Below, one piece after another: positions 16,736 to 25,598 of a stretch of 64,000 nt of DNA. Both the position numbers and the translations under genes were made by a program. The notes under the pieces are model-generated. The model was not told where the DNA came from and searched no databases. It worked only from the letters and a program-made list of their open reading frames with translations. This DNA is from Psychromonas sp030397575 (GTDB taxonomy: Bacteria; Pseudomonadota; Gammaproteobacteria; Enterobacterales; Psychromonadaceae), in the NCBI RefSeq assembly GCF_046250175.1, contig NZ_CP176468.1; one strand, given 5' to 3'. The stretch's first letter is position 1. Each line of letters starts with the position of its first letter.

Positions 16736-18652
16736 TTATTTTTTCTCGTCTTTTACTTCTTCAAATTCAGCATCAACGATGTCATCATCTTGTTTAGCTT
16801 CAGCTTCTGGCTGTGCTTCACCGGCTTCGCCTGCTTGTGCTTTTTGTTGAGCAATTTCCATTAGTTTTTGAGAAGCTTCAGCTAAGGCTTGAGTTTTAGC
16901 TTCGATTTCAGCTTTATCTTCGCCTTTGCTTGCAGTTTCAACTTCAGCAATTGCAGCTTCAATTTTCTCTTTCTCATCAGCTGGTAATGCATCACCTGCT
17001 TCTTCAATTTGTTTCTTAGTACCATGAACCATCGCATCTGCTTGGTTACGAGCTGTTACTACTTCTTCAAATTTCTTATCCGCATCAGCATTCGCTTCAG
17101 CATCATTTACCATTTTTTCAATCTCTTCGTCAGATAGACCTGAGCTTGATTTGATAGTAATTTTTTGCTCTTGGTTTGTATCTTTATCTTTAGCAGATAC
17201 ATGTAAGATACCGTCCGCATCCATATCGAAAGTTACTTCGATTTGTGGCGTACCACGAGTAGCTGCACGAATACCTTCTAAGTTAAATTGACCTAGAGAC
17301 TTGTTGTCTGCAGCACGCTTACGCTCACCTTGAAGAATGTGGATTGTTACCGCACTTTGGTTATCTTCAGCTGTTGAGAATGTTTGTGACTGTTTCGTTG
17401 GGATAGTTGTATTTTTCTCGATAACTTTCGTTAATACGCCACCCATTGTTTCGATACCTAAAGATAACGGTGTAACGTCTAATAGTAGAACGTCAGTTTT
17501 GTCACCTGAAAGTACAGCACCTTGAATCGCAGCCCCCATTGCAACCGCTTCATCTGGGTTAACGTCTTTACGTGCAGCTTTACCAAAGAACTCTGCAACA
17601 GCAGCTTGTACTAATGGCATACGTGTTTGACCACCTACTAAGATAACATCATCGATGTCACCAACAGAAAGGTCAGCATCTTTAAGTGCAATGCGTAATG
17701 GCTCAAGTGTTGCTTTAACCATATCTTCAACTAGAGACTCTAGTTTAGAACGCGTTACTTTGATGTTTAAGTGTTTAGGACCTGATGCATCAGCTGTGAT
17801 GTATGGCAGGTTGATATCTGTTTGTTGTGCAGAAGAAAGCTCAATTTTTGCTTTTTCAGCAGCTTCTTTAACACGTTGCATTGCTAGTGGATCTTTAGTT
17901 AGATCGAAGCTTTGCTCTTTTTCAAATTCTTTAACGATGTAATTGATTAAACGGTTATCGAAATCTTCACCACCTAAGTGTGTGTCACCGTTTGTAGCTA
18001 ATACTTCAAATGTTTTCTCGCCATCTACTTCATCAATTTCAATGATTGAGATATCGAAAGTACCACCACCTAAATCGTATACAGCAACAGTGCTATCACC
18101 TTTAGTATTGTTAACACCGTAAGCAAATGCAGCAGCTGTAGGCTCATTGATGATACGTTTAACATCAAGACCAGCGATACGACCAGCATCTTTAGTTGCT
18201 TGACGTTGTGCATCGTTAAAGTAAGCAGGTACTGTGATTACTGCACCAGATACTTTCTCACCTAAGTAATCTTCAGCTGTTTTCTTCATTTTTTTAAGAA
18301 TTTCAGCAGAGATTTGCGGTGGAGCCATTTTCTCACCGTGTGCTTCAACCCATGCATCGCCATTGTCAGCTTTAACAATTTTGTAAGGCATGATTTTAAT
18401 ATCACGTTGTACTTCTTCATCTTCAAAACGACGACCGATAAGACGTTTGATTGCAAACAAAGTGTTTGTTGGGTTAGTAACAGATTGACGTTTAGCAGGT
18501 TGACCTACTAGAGTTTCGCCGTCTGTGTAAGCAATGATTGAAGGAGTAGTACGTTCACCTTCTGCGTTTTCAATGATTTTAGCTACATCACCATCCAGTA
18601 CAGAAACACATGAATTTGTAGTACCTAAATCAATACCAATAATTTTACCCAT
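16736..18652 (-). CDS. dnaK: Chaperone DnaK (Hsp70)
   Basis: 638 residues, identical in length to E. coli DnaK. The nucleotide-binding domain begins GKIIGIDLGTTNSCV and contains AYFNDAQRQATKDAG and the phosphate-2 motif VYDLGGGTFD; the interdomain linker DVLLLDV is present; the substrate-binding domain follows, then a helical lid and an acidic tail (DDDIVDAEFEEVKD) typical of bacterial DnaK. It works with DnaJ and GrpE, all within 4.5 kb here. A sigma-32-type promoter lies upstream. Confidence 0.99.
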   Translation of the reverse strand: MGKIIGIDLGTTNSCVSVLDGDVAKIIENAEGERTTPSIIAYTDGETLVGQPAKRQSVTNPTNTLFAIKRLIGRRFEDEEVQRDIKIMPYKIVKADNGDAWVEAHGEKMAPPQISAEILKKMKKTAEDYLGEKVSGAVITVPAYFNDAQRQATKDAGRIAGLDVKRIINEPTAAAFAYGVNNTKGDSTVAVYDLGGGTFDISIIEIDEVDGEKTFEVLATNGDTHLGGEDFDNRLINYIVKEFEKEQSFDLTKDPLAMQRVKEAAEKAKIELSSAQQTDINLPYITADASGPKHLNIKVTRSKLESLVEDMVKATLEPLRIALKDADLSVGDIDDVILVGGQTRMPLVQAAVAEFFGKAARKDVNPDEAVAMGAAIQGAVLSGDKTDVLLLDVTPLSLGIETMGGVLTKVIEKNTTIPTKQSQTFSTAEDNQSAVTIHILQGERKRAADNKSLGQFNLEGIRAATRGTPQIEVTFDMDADGILHVSAKDKDTNQEQKITIKSSSGLSDEEIEKMVNDAEANADADKKFEEVVTARNQADAMVHGTKKQIEEAGDALPADEKEKIEAAIAEVETASKGEDKAEIEAKTQALAEASQKLMEIAQQKAQAGEAGEAQPEAEAKQDDDIVDAEFEEVKDEKK

Positions 18653-18732
18653 TTTACTTTCTCCACATTTATTAATGTTTTATTTGTTTAGTTGACTCTC
18701 TGCAGCATTGCAGTGTCCGTTTCATACTTCAT

Positions 18733-18760
18733 ATATAAGGGGCTATTTTTAGGTTTCAAG
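18733..18760 (-). promoter_or_regulatory. Sigma-32 (heat-shock) promoter of dnaK-dnaJ
   Basis: On the minus strand CTTGAA (18755-18760) and CCCCTTATAT (18733-18742) separated by 12 bp, against the consensus CTTGAA-N13-17-CCCCAT. The spacer is slightly short, but the match and position are good. Confidence 0.7.
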
Positions 18761-18907
18761 GGCAACAAGCAAAAAAAATCATTTTTTTTAAAATTAATTT
18801 CAAAAGGTGAGCCAGTTCAGCGAATTATCTTGCCCTTTATGCGTCTATTATTAATGGCTTGGTGAATATACCTCCCTAAAACCGATTTCCTTACATTCCT
18901 GTAAATA
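18761..18907. other. dnaK-grpE intergenic remainder
   Basis: Together with 18653-18732 and the terminator it makes up the 324-bp gap between dnaK and grpE. No further gene seen. Confidence 0.4.
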
Positions 18908-18934
18908 CAAAAAAGGCACCGAAGTGCCTTTTAA
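18908..18934 (-). terminator. Terminator of grpE
   Basis: AAAAGGCAC-CGAA-GTGCCTTTT hairpin with a T-run on the minus strand, downstream of the grpE stop. Confidence 0.85.
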
Positions 18935-18976
18935 TAATCAATCAACAGATTAATTAAGTCATGTTGATGTTGAGAA

Positions 18977-19570
18977 CTATGCCTCTTTTGACACAACAAC
19001 CATTGCCGGACGAATAATTTGACCGCCACTTAATTCGTAACCTTTTTGCATTACAGCAACAACTTGGTTAGCTGGAACGCCTTCAACCACTTGCATGCTC
19101 ATTGCTTGATGCTTTTCTGGGTTTAATGTTTCCCCCATAGGGTCAATTTGTTGAATACCAATGCTTGAGATTGCTTTTAGTAACTCAGTTAAGGTCATTT
19201 CTACACCATCAACCATAGGTTTGAGTGTTTCATTCTCTTTATCTGCATGTTGAATTGCTAACTCAAGGTGATCAACTACAGGTGTTAACGCATTCGCAAA
19301 CGTTTTTAGTACTGATTTACGGCGGTTTTCTGCATCGATACCCGCTTTACGGATTTCGTTTTGAGAAAAAGCTTGAGCACGGATCACTAAATCTTTCTGC
19401 TCTTTAATCTCTTCTTCAGCTGCAGCTAGCTTTTTAGTTAACTCTTCAATTAAAGCTGATTGCTCATCGCCTGTTTCAAGAGTGCCTTCTACCGCTTCTT
19501 GTTCAACAGCTTCCTCACCTAAAACCGTTTCAATTGCTTCTTCAACTGTGTTTTTCTGTTCTTCGCTCAT
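18977..19570 (-). CDS. grpE: Nucleotide exchange factor GrpE
   Basis: 197 residues, the E. coli length. An acidic disordered N-terminus, a long coiled coil (about 35-110, with LIEELTKKLAAAEEEIKEQ), and the C-terminal beta domain containing the family signature (GIQQIDPMGETLNPEKHQAM ... VMQKGYEL). It releases ADP from DnaK. It is divergent from nadK, and an excellent sigma-32 promoter lies upstream at 19616-19644. Confidence 0.98.
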   Translation of the reverse strand: MSEEQKNTVEEAIETVLGEEAVEQEAVEGTLETGDEQSALIEELTKKLAAAEEEIKEQKDLVIRAQAFSQNEIRKAGIDAENRRKSVLKTFANALTPVVDHLELAIQHADKENETLKPMVDGVEMTLTELLKAISSIGIQQIDPMGETLNPEKHQAMSMQVVEGVPANQVVAVMQKGYELSGGQIIRPAMVVVSKEA

Positions 19571-19615
19571 AGCTCAATCCTACTTAATTTTATTTTGGTC
19601 AATAATATACGCTCT

Positions 19616-19644
19616 ATTATGGGGATAGTAATAATAGTTTCAAG
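19616..19644 (-). promoter_or_regulatory. Sigma-32 promoter of grpE
   Basis: On the minus strand CTTGAA (19639-19644), 14-bp spacer, CCCCATAAT (19616-19624): an almost perfect heat-shock promoter, about 45 bp before the grpE ATG. Confidence 0.88.
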
Positions 19645-19710
19645 GCTGTTAATAAAAACATTTTTAAGAGGTATACTGAAATTCATCACATTTTATCGAG
19701 TATGTATTTT

Positions 19711-20610
19711 ATGACGCAAGACAATCAGAAACAAAGTCAATTTAAAACCATTGGACTCATTGGTAAACCTCAACATAGTGAAGCGTTACAAACCCTTACT
19801 AGTCTGTACTTTTTTCTGAAGGCACGTGGCCATGCAATTATCATCGATATTCGTCTTGCCGATGATCTACAGTTACCAGAAGTTCGTCACGAAGATTTAG
19901 TGGGCATCGGTCAAAAATGTGATTTAGCCATTGTCGTTGGTGGTGATGGTTACATGTTAGGTGCCGCGAGAGTATTAGCCCGATTTGATCTACCGGTTAT
20001 TGGAGTAAATAGAGGTAACCTAGGGTTTTTAACTGACTTAGATCCAGATGACTTTGAAAAGCCATTAAGTGAAGTATTAGAAGGTACCTACCAAACTGAG
20101 CATCGCTTTTTACTAGAAGCACAAGTATACAGTCATGGACATCTAAGAAGCAGCAGTACCGCAGTTAACGAAGCAGTATTACATCCAGATAAAATTGCTC
20201 ACATGATTGAATTTGAAATCTATGTAAATGATAATTTCATGATCAATCAACGTGCCGATGGTTTAATTTTATCAACACCAACTGGTTCTACAGCTTATTC
20301 ATTATCCGGTGGTGGCCCAATTCTGACACCGAAACTGGATGCGATCAGCTTATTACCCATGTTTCCCCATACTTTAAATAGCCGCCCGATTGTAATTGAC
20401 GCTAATAGTACAGTGCGCTTAAAAGTGGCACAAAGCAATGTTACAGAGATGCAAATCAGCTGTGATAGCCATGTAAACTTGTCTGTATTACCTGGTGATG
20501 AAGTGATTATAAAAAAAACGAAGCACCAGTTAACCTTATTACACCCACAAAATTACAACTATTTCCATGTACTACACACTAAATTTGGTTGGGGTAACAA
20601 GCTTTTCTAG
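19711..20610 (+). CDS. nadK: NAD kinase
   Basis: 299 residues from the ATG at 19711; an in-frame ATG at 19702 adds three residues and cannot be excluded. The enzyme phosphorylates NAD to NADP. Visible motifs are the GGDG nucleotide motif with the catalytic Asp (VVGGDGYMLGAARV), NRGNLGFLTDL and the NAD-binding region DGLILSTPTGSTAYSLSGGGP. The gene stands between grpE (divergent) and recN (same strand), the order seen in E. coli (grpE-nadK-recN). Confidence 0.97.
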   Translation: MTQDNQKQSQFKTIGLIGKPQHSEALQTLTSLYFFLKARGHAIIIDIRLADDLQLPEVRHEDLVGIGQKCDLAIVVGGDGYMLGAARVLARFDLPVIGVNRGNLGFLTDLDPDDFEKPLSEVLEGTYQTEHRFLLEAQVYSHGHLRSSSTAVNEAVLHPDKIAHMIEFEIYVNDNFMINQRADGLILSTPTGSTAYSLSGGGPILTPKLDAISLLPMFPHTLNSRPIVIDANSTVRLKVAQSNVTEMQISCDSHVNLSVLPGDEVIIKKTKHQLTLLHPQNYNYFHVLHTKFGWGNKLF

Positions 20611-20681
20611 GCACTCACCAAGTGATTGAGCAATCAGCATAAAATGAAATAATTAGCATAAAAAAGATAAACAGCACTTTA

Positions 20682-20697
20682 CTGTTTAAATAAACAG
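20682..20697 (+). promoter_or_regulatory. LexA box 1 upstream of recN
   Basis: CTGT-TTAAATAA-ACAG, flanked by TTA and TACT: a full match to the SOS box CTGT-N8-ACAG. Confidence 0.88.
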
Positions 20698-20704
20698 TAC
20701 TAAA

Positions 20705-20720
20705 CTGTTTTTTTAAACAG
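20705..20720 (+). promoter_or_regulatory. LexA box 2 upstream of recN
   Basis: CTGT-TTTTTTAA-ACAG, 7 bp after box 1 and about 40 bp before the recN ATG. Tandem LexA sites are known at E. coli recN and give tight SOS control. Confidence 0.88.
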
Positions 20721-20761
20721 TAGTTTTGTCGTTGTTAATATCATCATAGGATAACCATTTT

Positions 20762-22441
20762 ATGCTAAGCCAATTAACTGTTCAGCACTTTGCCATCGTA
20801 AAATTCTTAGAACTTGATTTCCACCAAGGTATGACCACTATTACAGGTGAAACAGGTGCGGGTAAATCCATTGCTATCGATGCATTAGGGCTATGTCTTG
20901 GCGCTCGTGCTGATGCAAGCATGATTAGACAAGGCACTGATAAAGCAGAAGTCAGTGCACGCTTTAACTTAATTGATACGCCTAATGCTTTAGCTTGGTT
21001 AAAAAACAACGACCTTGAAAATACTCTGAGTGATAATCCGAATGAATGCTTGTTACGCCGCGTAATCACCCGCGAAGGCCGTTCTCGTGCTTATATTAAT
21101 GCCGTTCCAGTTCCTTTGTCACAACTAAAAAGCTTAGGACAGTTATTAGTTAATATACATGGGCAACATGCACACCAAAGTTTATTACGCACTGATATAC
21201 AGTTATCCATTATTGACGAATATGCAAATCACCAGCAATTACTGCAAAAGGTAAAAGACACTTATCAAGGCTGTCACTTTCTCAAAAAGCAGTTACAGCA
21301 ACAACAATTAAGCCAACAAGAAAAACAAGCGCGTAAACAATTACTCGAGTACCAAATTATTGAGCTAGATGAATTTGCACTAGGTGAAGGTGAATTCAGT
21401 GAAATTGAAAGTGAGCATAAAAAATTAGCAAACAGTGGTGCATTATTAGAAAGTACCCAAGTAAGTTTAAACTTATTAGCTGATTCCGATGAGGTGGATG
21501 CACTCACTTTATTACAAAAAAGTATTTCTCTACTAGAGTCACAGGTTCAACATGATAACCAACTAGAGCCAATTGTTAGTGCATTACAAGAAGCAGTCAT
21601 CCAGGTAGAAGAAGCGGGTTATGAATTACGCCAATACAGCGAAAAACTGGAGCTAGATCCAGAACAATTTGAGCAGCTTGAATCACGCTTAAGTGAGGCG
21701 ATGACATTATCTAGAAAACACCAAGTACAACCTGAACTGCTGTATGATTTTCATCAAAAATTAAGTAAAGAGTATCAACAACTCAATAACAGTGAAGCAC
21801 AAATTGAACAACTCACTGCAGAGTTAAATACAGCAAAACAAGATTACGTTAAACATGCTCAAAAACTTAGCCAAAGCCGTCAACGTTACGCTAAAGAGTT
21901 AAGTAAAAAGATTACTAAAAGCATCCAAAAATTGAATATGGAAGATGGCCAGTTCGAAGTTGTGATGACACAACATGAAAGTGATAGCCTGAGCCCATTA
22001 GGCATTGACGGAATCGAATTTCAAGTTGCAGCAAATGCAGGGCAAGGTTTACAAAATTTAGGAAAGGTAGCATCTGGTGGTGAGCTATCGCGCATTAGTT
22101 TAGCCATTCAAGTGATCATCAGTCAACGTGTTTCCACTCCTACCTTAATCTTTGATGAAGTGGATGTGGGTATTAGTGGTGCAACGGCTGCTGTTGTTGG
22201 TAACCTATTACGTCAACTAGGGGAAAGCACACAAATATTCTGTGTAACGCATTTACCACAAGTAGCAGGCAATGGTCATCAACAAATGATAGTGAATAAG
22301 CAAAGTGACGGTAAAAGTACTAACACCAATATGCAGTTATTAGATGAAACACAGCGTATTCGAGAATTAGCAAGACTGTTGGGTGGCGACAGTATTACAG
22401 AGCACACTTTAGCAAATGCGAAAGAGCTATTAATTGTTTGA
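20762..22441 (+). CDS. recN: DNA repair protein RecN (SMC-like)
   Basis: 559 residues (E. coli 553). N-terminal ATP-binding half with Walker A GETGAGKS, a long coiled coil (about 155-375) rich in Q and E, and the C-terminal half with the ABC signature (LGKVASGGELSRISLA) and Walker B (PTLIFDEVDVGISG). It acts in SOS-induced repair of double-strand breaks. Two LexA boxes precede it. Confidence 0.98.
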   Translation: MLSQLTVQHFAIVKFLELDFHQGMTTITGETGAGKSIAIDALGLCLGARADASMIRQGTDKAEVSARFNLIDTPNALAWLKNNDLENTLSDNPNECLLRRVITREGRSRAYINAVPVPLSQLKSLGQLLVNIHGQHAHQSLLRTDIQLSIIDEYANHQQLLQKVKDTYQGCHFLKKQLQQQQLSQQEKQARKQLLEYQIIELDEFALGEGEFSEIESEHKKLANSGALLESTQVSLNLLADSDEVDALTLLQKSISLLESQVQHDNQLEPIVSALQEAVIQVEEAGYELRQYSEKLELDPEQFEQLESRLSEAMTLSRKHQVQPELLYDFHQKLSKEYQQLNNSEAQIEQLTAELNTAKQDYVKHAQKLSQSRQRYAKELSKKITKSIQKLNMEDGQFEVVMTQHESDSLSPLGIDGIEFQVAANAGQGLQNLGKVASGGELSRISLAIQVIISQRVSTPTLIFDEVDVGISGATAAVVGNLLRQLGESTQIFCVTHLPQVAGNGHQQMIVNKQSDGKSTNTNMQLLDETQRIRELARLLGGDSITEHTLANAKELLIV

Positions 22442-22588
22442 GAATATTGAAACAAGTTGCAGTTAAGTCTCCAGGCTATAATGAGAGACTTAACATGTTG
22501 ATAATTGATATAAGAAAATGATTAAGATTACAGATAAATTTGGTTAGCATTACTTGTAATAGAGCTTATTGCTAATTAAAGCCCAGTA

Positions 22589-22699
22589 ATGCTAAGCATG
22601 GCCCTAATGGCAATAGGAATAATAAGTATTTACAGAGTAAGCCAAGATAAAAAAGACTATTTCAATTCATTTATTAACAAACTAAAGCCCTTCTCTTAA
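22589..22699 (+). CDS. Possible 36-residue membrane peptide
   Basis: A short ORF downstream of recN: a hydrophobic N-terminus (MLSMALMAIGIISIY) then a charged tail (RVSQDKKDY...). There is no clear ribosome binding site and its end overlaps the convergent gene by four bases. It could be a small membrane protein, a remnant, or chance. Confidence 0.2.
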   Translation: MLSMALMAIGIISIYRVSQDKKDYFNSFINKLKPFS

Positions 22700-24567
22700 G
22701 GTCTATTTTCCACATTAAAAAAGTGATTCTTTTGCGACATTAGCTTAATAATATCTGTTGCATGTATCGGCTTAGAAATTAAATACCCCTGTAAATAGTC
22801 ACAACCATTTTCAAATAACCAATTAGCTTGCTCTTGTGTTTCAACCCCTTCTGCTACCAAATCTAAGCCCATTCCTTTAGCCAGACCAATAATAGATTTA
22901 ACAATACAGATATCTTCCTCTCCATTTGGTAAACCATCAACAAAGGACTTATCTATTTTTAGTTTAGAAACATTTAAGTTCTTTAAGCGAGAAAGTGAGG
23001 AATAGCCTGTACCAAAGTCATCAATCGATAATTGAATACCTAAGTCAGTTAGCTTTTCTATTTGTGTTGATAACACTTGAAAGTCCCCTGCCATCAACTC
23101 TTCTACTATTTCAAACTCAACTAAAGAGGCTGCAACTTGATGTGCTTTTAAACAGTCATCAATTTTATTTACTAACTGAGAAGAAAAAAGTTGTTCGGAA
23201 GAAATATTGACGGATATCCTCTGTAGGTCTAATCCTGCATTTAAAAATCCATTAATATCAGTACAGGTTTGCTCAAATATAGCATTGCCTAACTCCCCCA
23301 TTAACCCTAATCGCTTTGCAATAGGTAAAATAATATAAGGTGAAATAATCCCCTTAGTTGGATGTATCCAACGTACTAACGCTTCCAGTGCAAAACCAGA
23401 ACTCTGATAATCTTGTTTTACAATAGGCTGATAGAAGGGAACGATGTCACCATTATTTAAGGCATCAACAAATTCATGCTCTAGTGACGCTTCCTCTTGA
23501 TACTCGATTAACCATACTGGGTTGAAATAAGAGATTGTGCCGTTACCTGCATTTTTAGCTTTTAACATAGCAATTTCGGCTTTACGTAGAGGATCTTTAT
23601 CTACTAACTCTTTTATATAACAACTATATACGCCCAGACTAGCAGTTAAGTTAATGACTTCATTAGTAAAGGTTTTAAATTCATCGGTAAATTGTGCTTG
23701 GATCTTTAATATCACACTCTCTAATTCGTTTTGCTCCTTAAAATTAATTAACCACAAAGCAAATAAGTCACCACCGACTCGCGATAAACTATAGGGTGAA
23801 CTAGCTGAGATAGATTCTAAACGACGAGCTATTTCACACAATAATTTATTAGCGAAGTCGTAACTAAAACGCTTATTGATACCAGTAAACTGATCTAAAC
23901 CTATTAATATAACCGCACATTTATCATTGAGCGATGAGTGTTCAATATTCTGGGCTATCCTTTTTTGAAAAAATAGACGATTCTCCAAACAGGTTAATGG
24001 ATCCACTCTTTCCATGTAACGTATTCTTTGTTTTTCAGAAAGCCATTTAGATTGGGCATATACCAATGAGATACAGTCCGCTACTGAAACAGCATAGGAT
24101 ATTTCAGCCATATCCCAATACTGGAATGTCTCTGTTTGCTCAATACACAATACGCCAGATAACTGGCCATCTTTAAAGATTGGTGCATCTAGCATTGACA
24201 TAATATTAAGTGGGGTGAGGTAACCTTCTAAAAACTCTTTAGTTCTCAGATCGGTTCGAGCATTATCTGCGTTGATGACTCTGCTTGTATTCAATGACTT
24301 AAAATACATAGGACAAGAAGATTCTGCAATTTGTAACCCACTTTCAAATAGGTCATTCTTTTTGATATAGAGAAACTGACAAATAATGCTACTTTTATTG
24401 TTATTAAATAACCACACACTAGCACGAGCAACATTTAACAATTCACAACAAGATTTTAATATAGCCTTTATTCGACATTCAGAATCATCTTTTTCTGGAT
24501 CACTATTTTCCACTCCAAGCTTTGTTAAAGATTGCTGTAAAGTTAAAAATTTATCCAATAAGTCCAT
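22696..24567 (-). CDS. GAF / degenerate GGDEF / EAL cyclic-di-GMP protein
   Basis: 623 residues and soluble (no membrane helix). There is a GAF-like sensor (about 25-170, with SMLDAPIFKDGQLSGVLCIE), then a GGDEF domain whose motif is GGDLF (265-269), so cyclase activity is probably lost, and an EAL domain with intact E395-A-L in ALEALVRWIHP, plus IDDFGTGYSS and KIDKSFVDG. It is best read as a phosphodiesterase whose GGDEF domain may bind GTP or c-di-GMP regulatorily. It is convergent with recN and divergent from lolB. Confidence 0.9.
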   Translation of the reverse strand: MDLLDKFLTLQQSLTKLGVENSDPEKDDSECRIKAILKSCCELLNVARASVWLFNNNKSSIICQFLYIKKNDLFESGLQIAESSCPMYFKSLNTSRVINADNARTDLRTKEFLEGYLTPLNIMSMLDAPIFKDGQLSGVLCIEQTETFQYWDMAEISYAVSVADCISLVYAQSKWLSEKQRIRYMERVDPLTCLENRLFFQKRIAQNIEHSSLNDKCAVILIGLDQFTGINKRFSYDFANKLLCEIARRLESISASSPYSLSRVGGDLFALWLINFKEQNELESVILKIQAQFTDEFKTFTNEVINLTASLGVYSCYIKELVDKDPLRKAEIAMLKAKNAGNGTISYFNPVWLIEYQEEASLEHEFVDALNNGDIVPFYQPIVKQDYQSSGFALEALVRWIHPTKGIISPYIILPIAKRLGLMGELGNAIFEQTCTDINGFLNAGLDLQRISVNISSEQLFSSQLVNKIDDCLKAHQVAASLVEFEIVEELMAGDFQVLSTQIEKLTDLGIQLSIDDFGTGYSSLSRLKNLNVSKLKIDKSFVDGLPNGEEDICIVKSIIGLAKGMGLDLVAEGVETQEQANWLFENGCDYLQGYLISKPIHATDIIKLMSQKNHFFNVENRP

Positions 24568-24977
24568 GGCAATAACCCTTAATCAACCTTCATCTTTTAA
24601 TATTTTGAAAGAAACAGTAAAAAGATATGCTTCATATAAATAAATCAGTGAACGAGTTAAAATTTTACTTTTCTTTTAATCAACATAGTTTATAACGATT
24701 CAGCTTATGATTGACACAAAATTACTCCTAAAGAGTAATTTTATTTACTTGATAAGTGACTTTATAGCCATATTTTTACAAAATTCAAATAAATGGTGAA
24801 AATGATACCTATTAAAATAGTAGAAGAATTAAATTAGTCCATTCATTTCTCTATAAACTACCAGTATTTCTTATTACCTCACTCAAGATATATTTGTTAG
24901 GTTTTTACTGCTGAATAAAAGCTATCAATAAAATATTTTGCTATATTGAGGGCATTTGTATAGATAGGCTTTAAATA
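24568..24977. other. Divergent intergenic region with an orphan hairpin
   Basis: 410 bp between the EAL gene and lolB, with no ORF. At 24718-24742 a perfect 10-bp inverted repeat (AAAATTACTC/GAGTAATTTT, loop CTAAA) is followed by a T-rich stretch, although no known gene ends here; TTGACA stands at 24711-24716. It could terminate an unseen small RNA or be an operator. Confidence 0.45.
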
Positions 24978-25589
24978 ATGAAAAAAATAGTAACACTACT
25001 CTTAATGATCACCTTAACAGGGTGTTCGCAATTCAATACATCAGAAGATATTAGCGTGCCAAGCAACCTTACATGGCAACAACACCAAAAACAGTTACAA
25101 CAACTGGATGATTGGATCTTAACGGGTAAGTTGGCTATTTTCCTTGAATCAGAGCGCCAAACAGCAAATATTTACTGGCGACAACAAGGTGATAATTATG
25201 CCATTCAATTAACGACTTTCATCGGCACTCGAATTTTGCAAATCACTAAAAATGAACAAGGTGTTGAAATTATTGATAATGACGACCAAATTTATACAGG
25301 GCAAGATACAAATGCTTTAATTAAACAGCTTGCTCCAGGGCTTGATCTCCCCATTCAAGCATTGCAACAGTGGATCAAAGGCAACCCGGAAAAGGCTCCT
25401 TATCAACTTAATGATCAACAACAAGTGAGTAACTTATTGGGTACAGATAGCAGTGGCAATCAATGGGAAATTAGATATCAACAATACCAAGACTTTTCCG
25501 GCTTTTATCTACCTCGAAAAATTGACCTTAATCGCGATGATATCAAACTTAAAATAGCGGTTAGCCAATGGAATACCCAACAACAATAG
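24978..25589 (+). CDS. lolB: Outer-membrane lipoprotein receptor LolB
   Basis: 203 residues (E. coli 207). Lipoprotein signal peptide with lipobox LTGC (Cys16). LolB accepts lipoproteins from the LolA carrier and inserts them in the outer membrane. The W-containing WILTGKLAIF and IYWRQQGDNYAIQLT stretches match the family. First gene of the lolB-ispE-prs block, 9 bp before ispE. Confidence 0.94.
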   Translation: MKKIVTLLLMITLTGCSQFNTSEDISVPSNLTWQQHQKQLQQLDDWILTGKLAIFLESERQTANIYWRQQGDNYAIQLTTFIGTRILQITKNEQGVEIIDNDDQIYTGQDTNALIKQLAPGLDLPIQALQQWIKGNPEKAPYQLNDQQQVSNLLGTDSSGNQWEIRYQQYQDFSGFYLPRKIDLNRDDIKLKIAVSQWNTQQQ

Positions 25590-25598
25590 AGTTTCATC

